Origin: an uncultured Ruminococcus sp.
GTDB taxonomy: Bacteria > Bacillota > Clostridia > Oscillospirales > Ruminococcaceae
Length of the DNA: 6,492 nucleotides
Direction: 5' to 3'
Assembly (NCBI RefSeq): GCF_946187255.1
Contig: NZ_CAMHRZ010000190.1
Coordinates: 1 to 6,492 of the forward strand
Shown here: in pieces, positions 1-4,397 of the stretch
Numbering within the stretch: position 1 is the stretch's first letter
How the letters are laid out: every line of letters begins with the position of its first letter
The notes under the pieces: generated by a model
Seen by the model: only the letters and a program-made list of their open reading frames with translations
Databases searched by the model: none
What the model was told of the DNA's origin: nothing
Made by a program: the position numbers and the translations under genes

Positions 1-1
1 C

Positions 2-652
2 GCCCACGACCTGCGTACCCCCCTTGCAGTGATAAACGGCGATCTTCAGCTCATCCTGCGGGAAGAACAGCTGACGGGACGCTGCCGTGAATACGCAGAG
101 GTGTGTCTGGCAAAAACAGGAAGTCTTCGTGAGATGTGCGATGAGTTTTTCGAGCTTTCCGTACTGGAGAGCGACCGCAGCAGAGCAGAACTCTCCTGTG
201 TGAATATGACTAACCTGCTGATGAGGTTCGTTGTTGAGAACGAGGGCGTGATAAAGCTGGCAGGGCTCGAACCGAATATCATATTCCCGCCGAAGACCGT
301 ATTCGTTATGGCGGATGAATCGCTGGTAATGCGGATGCTGGGAAATCTTCTGGGGAACGTGCTGAAATATTCCAGCGAGACTTTTTCTGTGGCACTGGGA
401 GAGGACGGTAAACTGATCTTTTCAAATCCGCTGGAAGATACTTCCATTGACACGGCACGACTGTTTGAGCGCACCTATCGCGGGAGTACCTCACGAAGCG
501 GCAACGGAGCGGGTCTGGGGCTGTATATCGTCAGGCTGCTTGCCGAAAAACAGGGCGCAAAGGTCAGTGCAGCAGCCGAAAACGGCAGTCTTTCTGTCGC
601 GGTGGAATTTGAAACAGTGCGGGTAAAGGATAGCCACGATTCTCAGAGTTAA
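2..652 (+). CDS. Sensor histidine kinase, C-terminal part (5' end outside window)
   Basis: This is the catalytic half of a two-component sensor kinase, which autophosphorylates on histidine and passes the phosphate to a response regulator. The frame is open from the first base, so the sensor and membrane part lie upstream; 216 residues are visible. Visible residues 2-8 read HDLRTPL, the HisKA H-box, with H2 the predicted phospho-acceptor. The HATPase domain follows: an N-box at about 112-123 (MLGNLLGNVLKY), an F-box at 154-160 (LFERTYR) and a G2 box at 169-174 (GAGLGL). The usual DxGxG G1 box is replaced by a stretch around S141-N142-P143, a variation I recall from many Firmicutes kinases, so activity is still likely. 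A GTG at 29 could be taken for a start but lies after the H-box and is not one. The cognate regulator is probably upstream. No clear terminator follows. The kinase call is firm; signal and partner are unknown. Confidence 0.93.
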   Translation, partial: AHDLRTPLAVINGDLQLILREEQLTGRCREYAEVCLAKTGSLREMCDEFFELSVLESDRSRAELSCVNMTNLLMRFVVENEGVIKLAGLEPNIIFPPKTVFVMADESLVMRMLGNLLGNVLKYSSETFSVALGEDGKLIFSNPLEDTSIDTARLFERTYRGSTSRSGNGAGLGLYIVRLLAEKQGAKVSAAAENGSLSVAVEFETVRVKDSHDSQS

Positions 653-671
653 CAAAAATAATCATTATGAA

Positions 672-686
672 AATCAAACATTGATT
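672..686. promoter_or_regulatory. Inverted repeat upstream of the MarR promoter (candidate operator)
   Basis: AATCAA-ACA-TTGATT is a perfect 6-base inverted repeat with a 3-base centre. It ends 11 bases before the -35 box of the MarR operon. MarR proteins typically bind 15-20 base palindromes near their own promoters, so autoregulation is plausible. A 13-base core (673-685) recurs with one mismatch in the pectinase promoter at 4307-4319. The region is AT-rich, so chance is not excluded. Confidence 0.4.
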
Positions 687-697
687 AATATTGAGCA

Positions 698-725
698 TTG
701 ACAAATCTCTGTGCTGTGCTATAAT
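698..725 (+). promoter_or_regulatory. Sigma-A promoter of the MarR operon
   Basis: The -35 box TTGACA (698-703) and the -10 box TATAAT (720-725) both match consensus and are 16 bases apart. Transcription should start near 732, giving a leader of about 40 bases before the ATG at 773. This indicates independent transcription from the upstream kinase gene. Confidence 0.85.
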
Positions 726-759
726 TATATTAGTGACAGATCAGTTTCGCAGAAATTTT

Positions 760-764
760 GGAGG
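760..764 (+). promoter_or_regulatory. Ribosome binding site deciding the MarR start
   Basis: GGAGG lies 8 bases before the ATG at 773. An in-frame TTG at 758 overlaps this site and so cannot be the start it serves. This fixes the start at 773 and shortens the protein by five residues relative to the longest frame. Confidence 0.85.
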
Positions 765-772
765 TGAAGGTT

Positions 773-1219
773 ATGGATATCGACACCAGGACAGGGTGCA
801 TAAGAAAGTTTTACGAGATATATCCTTTGAGCCGCAAGATGGTGTTTGATACTTTTGACCAGAAGAAGTACCATGTTACCCGTACACAGCAGATAGTACT
901 GCTGTCCCTTTCGGTATGCGGTGAGATGAATATGACACAGCTGGCATCGAAGATAAATACCTCCAATGAGCAGGCGACAAGAGCGGTCGCTCAGCTTGTT
1001 GATCTTGGTTTCGTACAGCGCAAGTACAGACCCGAGAACAGGCGTGTGGTGAATATCATGCTGACTCCCGATGCGGAGGTATTTCTGGAGAAGATGAAAG
1101 CGGATATCCACGATGATCTTCTGAACCGCTTCAAGAACGTGTCCGATGAGGATATGCGGAAGCTGTACGATTCGCTGGCACAGGTCATCTCGGTGCTGAA
1201 ACAGGTGGCTGACACATGA
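773..1219 (+). CDS. MarR-family transcriptional regulator
   Basis: This 148-residue protein has the length and layout of a MarR-type winged-helix regulator, a homodimer that usually represses nearby genes until a ligand or oxidant releases it. Residues about 36-62 form the first part of the winged helix (TQQIVLLSLS, then MTQLASKI). Residues 64-83 (SNEQATRAVAQLVDLGFVQR) form the recognition helix region. Residues 84-97 form the wing, with N89-R90-R91 where the family usually has a D-R-R-type motif. The helices from about 100 to the end would form the dimer interface together with residues 8-30. Two cysteines, C9 and C49, are present, but their role cannot be judged. A consensus promoter and a palindrome lie upstream. 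The stop codon overlaps the next ATG (ATGA), so the downstream cysteine-rich protein is probably translationally coupled. Ligand and targets are not evident from the sequence. Confidence 0.9.
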   Translation: MDIDTRTGCIRKFYEIYPLSRKMVFDTFDQKKYHVTRTQQIVLLSLSVCGEMNMTQLASKINTSNEQATRAVAQLVDLGFVQRKYRPENRRVVNIMLTPDAEVFLEKMKADIHDDLLNRFKNVSDEDMRKLYDSLAQVISVLKQVADT

Positions 1220-1410
1220 GCAATAAAAAACAGCGTTTTACCTCCTGCGACACCTGCGTGAACAATGTTTACGATGATGAAGCGGAGTGCTATGTGTGTG
1301 AGGTAGACCTTGATGAGGATGAGATATACAGGCTTTTCAACGAGCCTCATTATGCCTGCCCCTATTACAGGTCGGACGATGATTATGCGATAGTAAGAAA
1401 ACAGAACTGA
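1216..1410 (+). CDS. Small cysteine-rich protein, possibly DUF6472-like
   Basis: This 64-residue acidic protein has no signal peptide or membrane segment. Its cysteines are C11-x2-C14, C25-x2-C28 and a lone C48 before a proline (CPYY), an arrangement that could bind zinc or an iron-sulfur cluster, or act in thiol chemistry. A strongly acidic block, DLDEDE at 31-36, separates the clusters. It resembles a short family in Clostridia that I recall as DUF6472, with conserved CxxC, an LDEDE stretch, CPYF/Y and a C-terminal VRKQ; I could not check this. Here the C-terminus reads IVRKQN. Its ATG overlaps the MarR stop codon by four bases, so it is very likely real and co-translated with the regulator. 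A terminator starts directly after its stop. Function is unknown; a metal-binding or redox accessory role to the regulator is inference from context only. Confidence 0.85.
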   Translation: MSNKKQRFTSCDTCVNNVYDDEAECYVCEVDLDEDEIYRLFNEPHYACPYYRSDDDYAIVRKQN

Positions 1411-1438
1411 CATCTCTGCGAAAGCAGGGATGTTTTTT
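1411..1438 (+). terminator. Intrinsic terminator of the MarR operon
   Basis: CATCTCTGC (1411-1419) pairs with GCAGGGATG (1424-1432) over nine base pairs, including one T-G wobble. They close a GAAA tetraloop and are followed by six T residues (1433-1438). The stem begins on the base after the TGA of the cysteine-rich gene. It is a textbook Rho-independent terminator for the + strand. Confidence 0.93.
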
Positions 1439-1467
1439 GTATGTGTATTTATGACATACCGATTATC

Positions 1468-1474
1468 GGGAGGG
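1468..1474 (+). promoter_or_regulatory. Ribosome binding site deciding the TIM-barrel gene start
   Basis: GGGAGGG lies 9 bases before the ATG at 1484. An upstream in-frame ATG at 1430 lies inside the terminator stem and has no ribosome binding site, so 1484 is the supported start. Confidence 0.85.
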
Positions 1475-1483
1475 AAAACAATT

Positions 1484-2260
1484 ATGACAGGTATCTATGA
1501 CTGCTTCGGATACGGTGAGGGATATGATGTGACCTTTAGTGAAAGGTATAGGCTGATAAAAGTGGCGGGTTTTGACTGTGTAATGCTCTGGTGGAGCGAC
1601 AGATTCGGACGCGGAGAAGGCTTTGAACAGGATGCCTGTCTTGCAAAGCAGGCAGGACTTATACTCGAAAATATGCACGCGCCCGTCCATGAACAGGATC
1701 TTCTTTCAGAGGATGATCTTGCGGGCGATCATGTGTTTCACGATTATCTTAAATGTGTTGAAGACTGTGACAAGTATGATATCCCGACGGTGGTTATTCA
1801 TCTGCCGGATGACAGGCATCCTCTCAGTGCATTGGGCAATGCCAGACTTGACAGGCTGATCGACAAAGCAGGAGAACTCGGTGTTCAGATCGCCTTTGAA
1901 AATCTCAGGAACATACATAATCTAGCAATGACGCTTGAACGTGTATCTTATTCACACATCGGCTTTTGCTATGACAGCTGCCATCATATCAACTATGCTT
2001 CGGATACAGACCTGCTGAAAGTTTACGGTGATAGGCTGAAAGCGCTGCATCTTCACGATAACGGCGGAATATATGACCAGCATCAGCTGCCGTTTGACGG
2101 GAGAACAGACTGGGCGGCGGTCATGAATAATATCAGAAGCTCAGGATACAGCGGTGCGGTAACTCTTGAACCGATGAACTGGGATCACAGTCATCTTGAT
2201 ATCAGAGGTTTTCTGAAACTGGCTCATGAGAGGGCGGAGAGACTTGAACTTATGCTGTGA
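1484..2260 (+). CDS. Sugar phosphate isomerase/epimerase-like TIM-barrel protein
   Basis: This 258-residue cytoplasmic protein has the pattern of the xylose-isomerase-like/AP-endonuclease-2 TIM-barrel superfamily, metal-dependent enzymes that isomerise or epimerise sugars and related compounds. Likely metal or active-site residues sit at the ends of successive strands: H65 (ENMHAP), H106 (VVIHLP), E139 (IAFENL), D164 with H167/H168 (CYDSCHH), H189/H191 (ALHLHDN) and E229 (TLEPM). The E...D/H...H...E order matches the usual metal site. D205-G206 and D209-W210 fit the common 'HLPFGDGxxDW'-like loop before the last strands. The whole domain appears intact. No clear promoter was found between the preceding terminator and this gene, so its expression may depend on read-through or a weak promoter. 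The substrate cannot be named from sequence; an endonuclease IV role is less likely because the protein lacks other features of that family that I would expect. Confidence 0.85.
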   Translation: MTGIYDCFGYGEGYDVTFSERYRLIKVAGFDCVMLWWSDRFGRGEGFEQDACLAKQAGLILENMHAPVHEQDLLSEDDLAGDHVFHDYLKCVEDCDKYDIPTVVIHLPDDRHPLSALGNARLDRLIDKAGELGVQIAFENLRNIHNLAMTLERVSYSHIGFCYDSCHHINYASDTDLLKVYGDRLKALHLHDNGGIYDQHQLPFDGRTDWAAVMNNIRSSGYSGAVTLEPMNWDHSHLDIRGFLKLAHERAERLELML

Positions 2261-2322
2261 TCATACTATTCGGCTGAGCACATTATTATTTTGATCCTAT
2301 TATCCCGCTTCTGTAAAAAAGA

Positions 2323-2351
2323 TTGACTAAAATACGATAATGTGGTAAAAT
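2323..2351 (+). promoter_or_regulatory. Sigma-A promoter of the spermidine-synthase-like gene
   Basis: TTGACT (2323-2328) and TAAAAT (2346-2351) are 17 bases apart, with one mismatch to consensus in each box. The predicted transcription start near 2358 leaves a leader of about 35 bases before the ATG at 2393. No GC-rich terminator hairpin was seen between the TIM-barrel gene and this promoter, so read-through from upstream is also possible. Confidence 0.75.
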
Positions 2352-2379
2352 ACTAAATATATGTATTTTAATCAGTAAT

Positions 2380-2383
2380 GGAG
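2380..2383 (+). promoter_or_regulatory. Ribosome binding site favouring the start at 2393
   Basis: GGAG lies 9 bases before the ATG at 2393. The earlier in-frame ATG at 2378 overlaps this site and has only A/T-rich sequence upstream without a purine-rich ribosome binding site. The later start is therefore preferred. Confidence 0.65.
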
Positions 2384-2392
2384 ATCAACGGT

Positions 2393-4045
2393 ATGAAAAA
2401 ACAGAAAACAAAGGACAAGTCCGCTTCGGGCGGGATACTGAGCAATAAGCTGTACCTCTATCTTACGGAGTTTTTCGCGGGTATGTCGGTAATGGCTGTG
2501 GAACTTGGCGCCAGCAGACTGCTGGCACCCTATTTCAGTTCCTCGCAGATAGTATGGACCATAATCATCGGAACGATAATGATAGCGATGGCGCTTGGCA
2601 ACTATTTCGGCGGAAAAAGTGCGGATAAAAATCCCGACCCCGACAGGCTGTACAAAAGGGTGCTGTTCTCCGCAGTGTGGATAGCGGCGATACCCTTTGT
2701 CGGGAAAATGGTCATTCTCGGTGTATCGGCGCTGCTGCTGGTGACGATAAGCACGAATTTCCTGATATGGGCGGCGTTTCTTGCGTGTATGATAGTATTC
2801 GTGTACCCGCTTTTCCTGCTGGGTACGGTAACGCCGTCGCTGGTAAAATACACCACCGACAGCCTTGACGATAACGGCAAAACTGTGGGCACACTCGGGG
2901 CATTCAACACGGTGGGCAGTATCATAGGTACCTTTGCGCCAACTTTCATCACTATCCCTTCGGTGGGCACTTCGGTGACATTCCTGATCTTTTCGGGAGT
3001 ACTGCTTTTGCTGGGACTGGTGTATTTCATTTCCAACAAGAGATGCTATGTGCGTATCACCGTGTGTACAGTGCTGTTCCTGGTCTGCTGTGTAGTTAGC
3101 ACAAGGCTGGGGTTCGCATTCTGGGAAAAGTCCCTGACCTTTGAGGGCGAGTCGGTGTACAACTATTTGCAGGTCAGCGAGAATGAGGAAGAAGTAGCGC
3201 TTTCCACGAATGTACTCTTTGGCATACAGTCGGTCTATATGAAGGAAGGCGGACTTTCGGGACTTTATTATGATACCGCAATGGCAGCACCGCTGATGTG
3301 TGACTGTGAGGATCCCACACAGGAGAATATCCTTATTCTGGGTATGGGCACAGGTACCTACGCCAAGCAGTGTACGGAGTTCTTTCCCGGAATAAACGTT
3401 GAGGGCGTGGAGATAGACGAGAAGATAACAGACCTCGCCCACGAGTATTTTGAACTTGACGAGGATATAAGGGTGACGACCTACGACGGCAGAGCGTTCC
3501 TCAACTCTCTCAAAGGCGCGTATAACAACGGCAAAGCGTCGGCAATGCAGTACGATGTGATCATGGTGGATGCCTATCAGGATATAACGATACCCTTTCA
3601 GATGTCCACGACGGAGTTTTTCACGCTGGTAAAGCAGAGTCTGAAGCCCGGCGGTGTAATGGTGGTCAATATGAATATGCATTCCGACAAAGAGGGGAGT
3701 ATCAATGAGTACCTCTGCGATACCATAGCTTCCGTGTTCAGCGATGTTTACACCGTAAAGGTCGAGGGCACCACCAACCGCGAGCTTTTTGCCTCCGATC
3801 TGACGGGTATGCCCGACCGCCTTTATGAAAGCGCCAAGCGTACCGATGATACCGAACTCCAATGGGTCATGAACGATATATACGAAAGAATGGAGCGCTA
3901 TGAGGGCGGAAAGCTGATACTCACCGATGACAAAGCTCCTGTCGAGCTGCTGGGTATGCAGGTCATCGATGACCTTATCTCTGAGGAATTGCAGTATTAT
4001 AAAAAGAAGTTCCGCGAGGAAGGCATTAAAGGCATAATGGAGTGA
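2393..4045 (+). CDS. Membrane-anchored spermidine-synthase-like protein (fused transporter-like/aminopropyltransferase-fold)
   Basis: This 550-residue protein joins a hydrophobic N-terminal half to a cytosolic Rossmann domain like that of spermidine synthases. After a lysine-rich start, residues about 20-240 contain roughly seven membrane segments, for example near 20-42, 50-72, 87-140, 165-212 and 218-238. The soluble domain holds a nucleotide-binding loop G317-M-G-T-G-T-Y323, an acidic strand end E340-I-D342 that would bind the ribose of an S-adenosyl compound, and Y387-DVIMVD393, where the synthase catalytic aspartate is expected. The classical DPxGP loop after that aspartate is replaced by AYQDITIPFQMSTTEFF. 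This is typical of the fused membrane proteins, whose true substrate is generally unproven. Polyamine synthesis is therefore only a family-level guess. It has its own promoter and is followed by a terminator at 4129-4166. Confidence 0.85.
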   Translation: MKKQKTKDKSASGGILSNKLYLYLTEFFAGMSVMAVELGASRLLAPYFSSSQIVWTIIIGTIMIAMALGNYFGGKSADKNPDPDRLYKRVLFSAVWIAAIPFVGKMVILGVSALLLVTISTNFLIWAAFLACMIVFVYPLFLLGTVTPSLVKYTTDSLDDNGKTVGTLGAFNTVGSIIGTFAPTFITIPSVGTSVTFLIFSGVLLLLGLVYFISNKRCYVRITVCTVLFLVCCVVSTRLGFAFWEKSLTFEGESVYNYLQVSENEEEVALSTNVLFGIQSVYMKEGGLSGLYYDTAMAAPLMCDCEDPTQENILILGMGTGTYAKQCTEFFPGINVEGVEIDEKITDLAHEYFELDEDIRVTTYDGRAFLNSLKGAYNNGKASAMQYDVIMVDAYQDITIPFQMSTTEFFTLVKQSLKPGGVMVVNMNMHSDKEGSINEYLCDTIASVFSDVYTVKVEGTTNRELFASDLTGMPDRLYESAKRTDDTELQWVMNDIYERMERYEGGKLILTDDKAPVELLGMQVIDDLISEELQYYKKKFREEGIKGIME

Positions 4046-4128
4046 TACCGACAGTTATTAAGCGGTCGCCAAACATCCGACTATCCCAACAAACCAACTT
4101 CATGATGTCAAATGAGACCCGTCACAAC

Positions 4129-4166
4129 ACAGGCACACCGCCCATCGGTGCTGCCTGTATTTTTTT
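4129..4166 (+). terminator. Intrinsic terminator after the spermidine-synthase-like gene
   Basis: ACAGGCA (4129-4135) plus CACCG (4136-4140) pairs with CGGTG (4146-4150) plus TGCCTGT (4152-4158). This gives twelve pairs with a single bulged C and a CCCAT loop. One A and then seven T residues (4160-4166) follow. The minus strand lacks a T-tract, so it acts in one direction. It lies 83 bases after the stop codon. Confidence 0.9.
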
Positions 4167-4259
4167 GCTTTGTTATAGTTCTGCACCGGAACATATATTC
4201 TTACAGTTGGACGATATTCCCTGCCTGGTTCAGCAAATCGGCTAAAAAAGCTATATATA

Positions 4260-4278
4260 TGATAATAATTATATATCA
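4260..4278. promoter_or_regulatory. AT-rich imperfect dyad upstream of the pectinase promoter
   Basis: TGATA (4260-4264) and TATCA (4274-4278) form 5-base inverted arms around an AT-only centre. The same half-site appears in opposite order at 4306-4320 within the promoter, with about 44 bases between centres, or roughly four helical turns. It may be a second regulator site or simply an AT-rich UP element; the surrounding A/T runs (4244-4276) favour caution. Confidence 0.3.
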
Positions 4279-4295
4279 GATGTCCAAATAGTCTA

Positions 4296-4324
4296 TTGAC
4301 AAAAATATCAAACAATGATATAAT
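4296..4324 (+). promoter_or_regulatory. Consensus sigma-A promoter of the pectinase gene
   Basis: TTGACA (4296-4301) and TATAAT (4319-4324) are perfect boxes at the ideal 17-base spacing, with A/T-rich sequence upstream that could act as an UP element. The predicted start near 4331 gives a leader of about 65 bases. So strong a promoter on a substrate-specific secreted enzyme suggests that control is by repression. Confidence 0.9.
4305..4321. promoter_or_regulatory. Inverted repeat inside the pectinase promoter (candidate operator)
   Basis: ATATCA-AACAA-TGATAT is a perfect 6-base inverted repeat lying in the spacer and overlapping the first bases of the -10 box. A protein bound here would block RNA polymerase. 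Its core at 4307-4319 matches the MarR-promoter element at 673-685 in 12 of 13 bases. Confidence 0.45.
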
Positions 4325-4382
4325 TCTTTTAGGTAAAACATCAAACGAAATCGAAACGTCATAAATATTATTTCATTGACTC

Positions 4383-4389
4383 AAGGAGG
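4383..4389 (+). promoter_or_regulatory. Ribosome binding site deciding the pectinase start
   Basis: AAGGAGG ends 8 bases before the ATG at 4398. A second in-frame ATG at 4392 is only 2 bases from the site, too close to be used, so 4398 is chosen. The site partly overlaps a small palindrome, TTGACTCAA, at 4376-4384. Confidence 0.85.
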
Positions 4390-4397
4390 ATATGATT

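Larger units (their letters stand above)
4046..4397. other. Intergenic region (352 bases) between the spermidine-synthase-like and pectinase genes
   Basis: No credible gene lies here. Positions 4046-4128 are an untranslated tail with no recognised structure, followed by the terminator at 4129-4166. Positions 4167-4240 show nothing recognisable. From 4241 the sequence becomes very AT-rich and holds candidate operators and the pectinase promoter. Short open frames on either strand lack ribosome binding sites and run through the terminator. Confidence 0.75.

Noticed and set aside
46..474. Minus-strand frames opposite the histidine kinase
   Set aside because: They are Ser/Thr/Arg-rich shadows of a gene with clear kinase motifs and have no start signals.
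758..772. TTG start five codons upstream of the MarR ATG
   Set aside because: The TTG overlaps the GGAGG ribosome binding site that serves the ATG at 773.
991..1413. Minus-strand frame opposite the MarR and cysteine-rich genes
   Set aside because: It covers the ATGA junction and most of both genes and has no recognisable domain. The plus-strand operon has a promoter, a ribosome binding site and a terminator.
1430..1483. ATG at 1430 as the start of the TIM-barrel gene
   Set aside because: It is inside the terminator stem and lacks a ribosome binding site. The ATG at 1484 has GGGAGGG at 9 bases, and the family's N-terminal strand begins right after it.
2372..3862. A 496-codon open frame on the minus strand
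   Set aside because: It lies opposite the spermidine-synthase-like gene. Its product is rich in His, Arg, Tyr and Gln without recognisable domains, as expected from reading a biased coding sequence backwards. The plus-strand gene has a promoter, a ribosome binding site and family motifs.
4222..4242. A stretch with GGTTCA that recalls a tRNA T-arm
   Set aside because: No matching acceptor, D-arm or anticodon arm surrounds it, and the loop sequence does not fit GTTCRANYC.
4042..4245. A 67-codon plus-strand frame starting at a GTG that overlaps the stop codon of the spermidine-synthase-like gene
   Set aside because: It has no ribosome binding site, uses GTG, runs straight through the terminator hairpin and T-tract, and shows no family features.
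4100..4315. A 71-codon minus-strand frame in the intergenic region
   Set aside because: It has no ribosome binding site upstream on the minus strand, and it runs through the terminator and overlaps the pectinase -35 region.
4331..4397. Pectinase leader as a possible riboswitch
   Set aside because: It is only about 65 bases, AT-rich, and shows no stable hairpin or known aptamer pattern.
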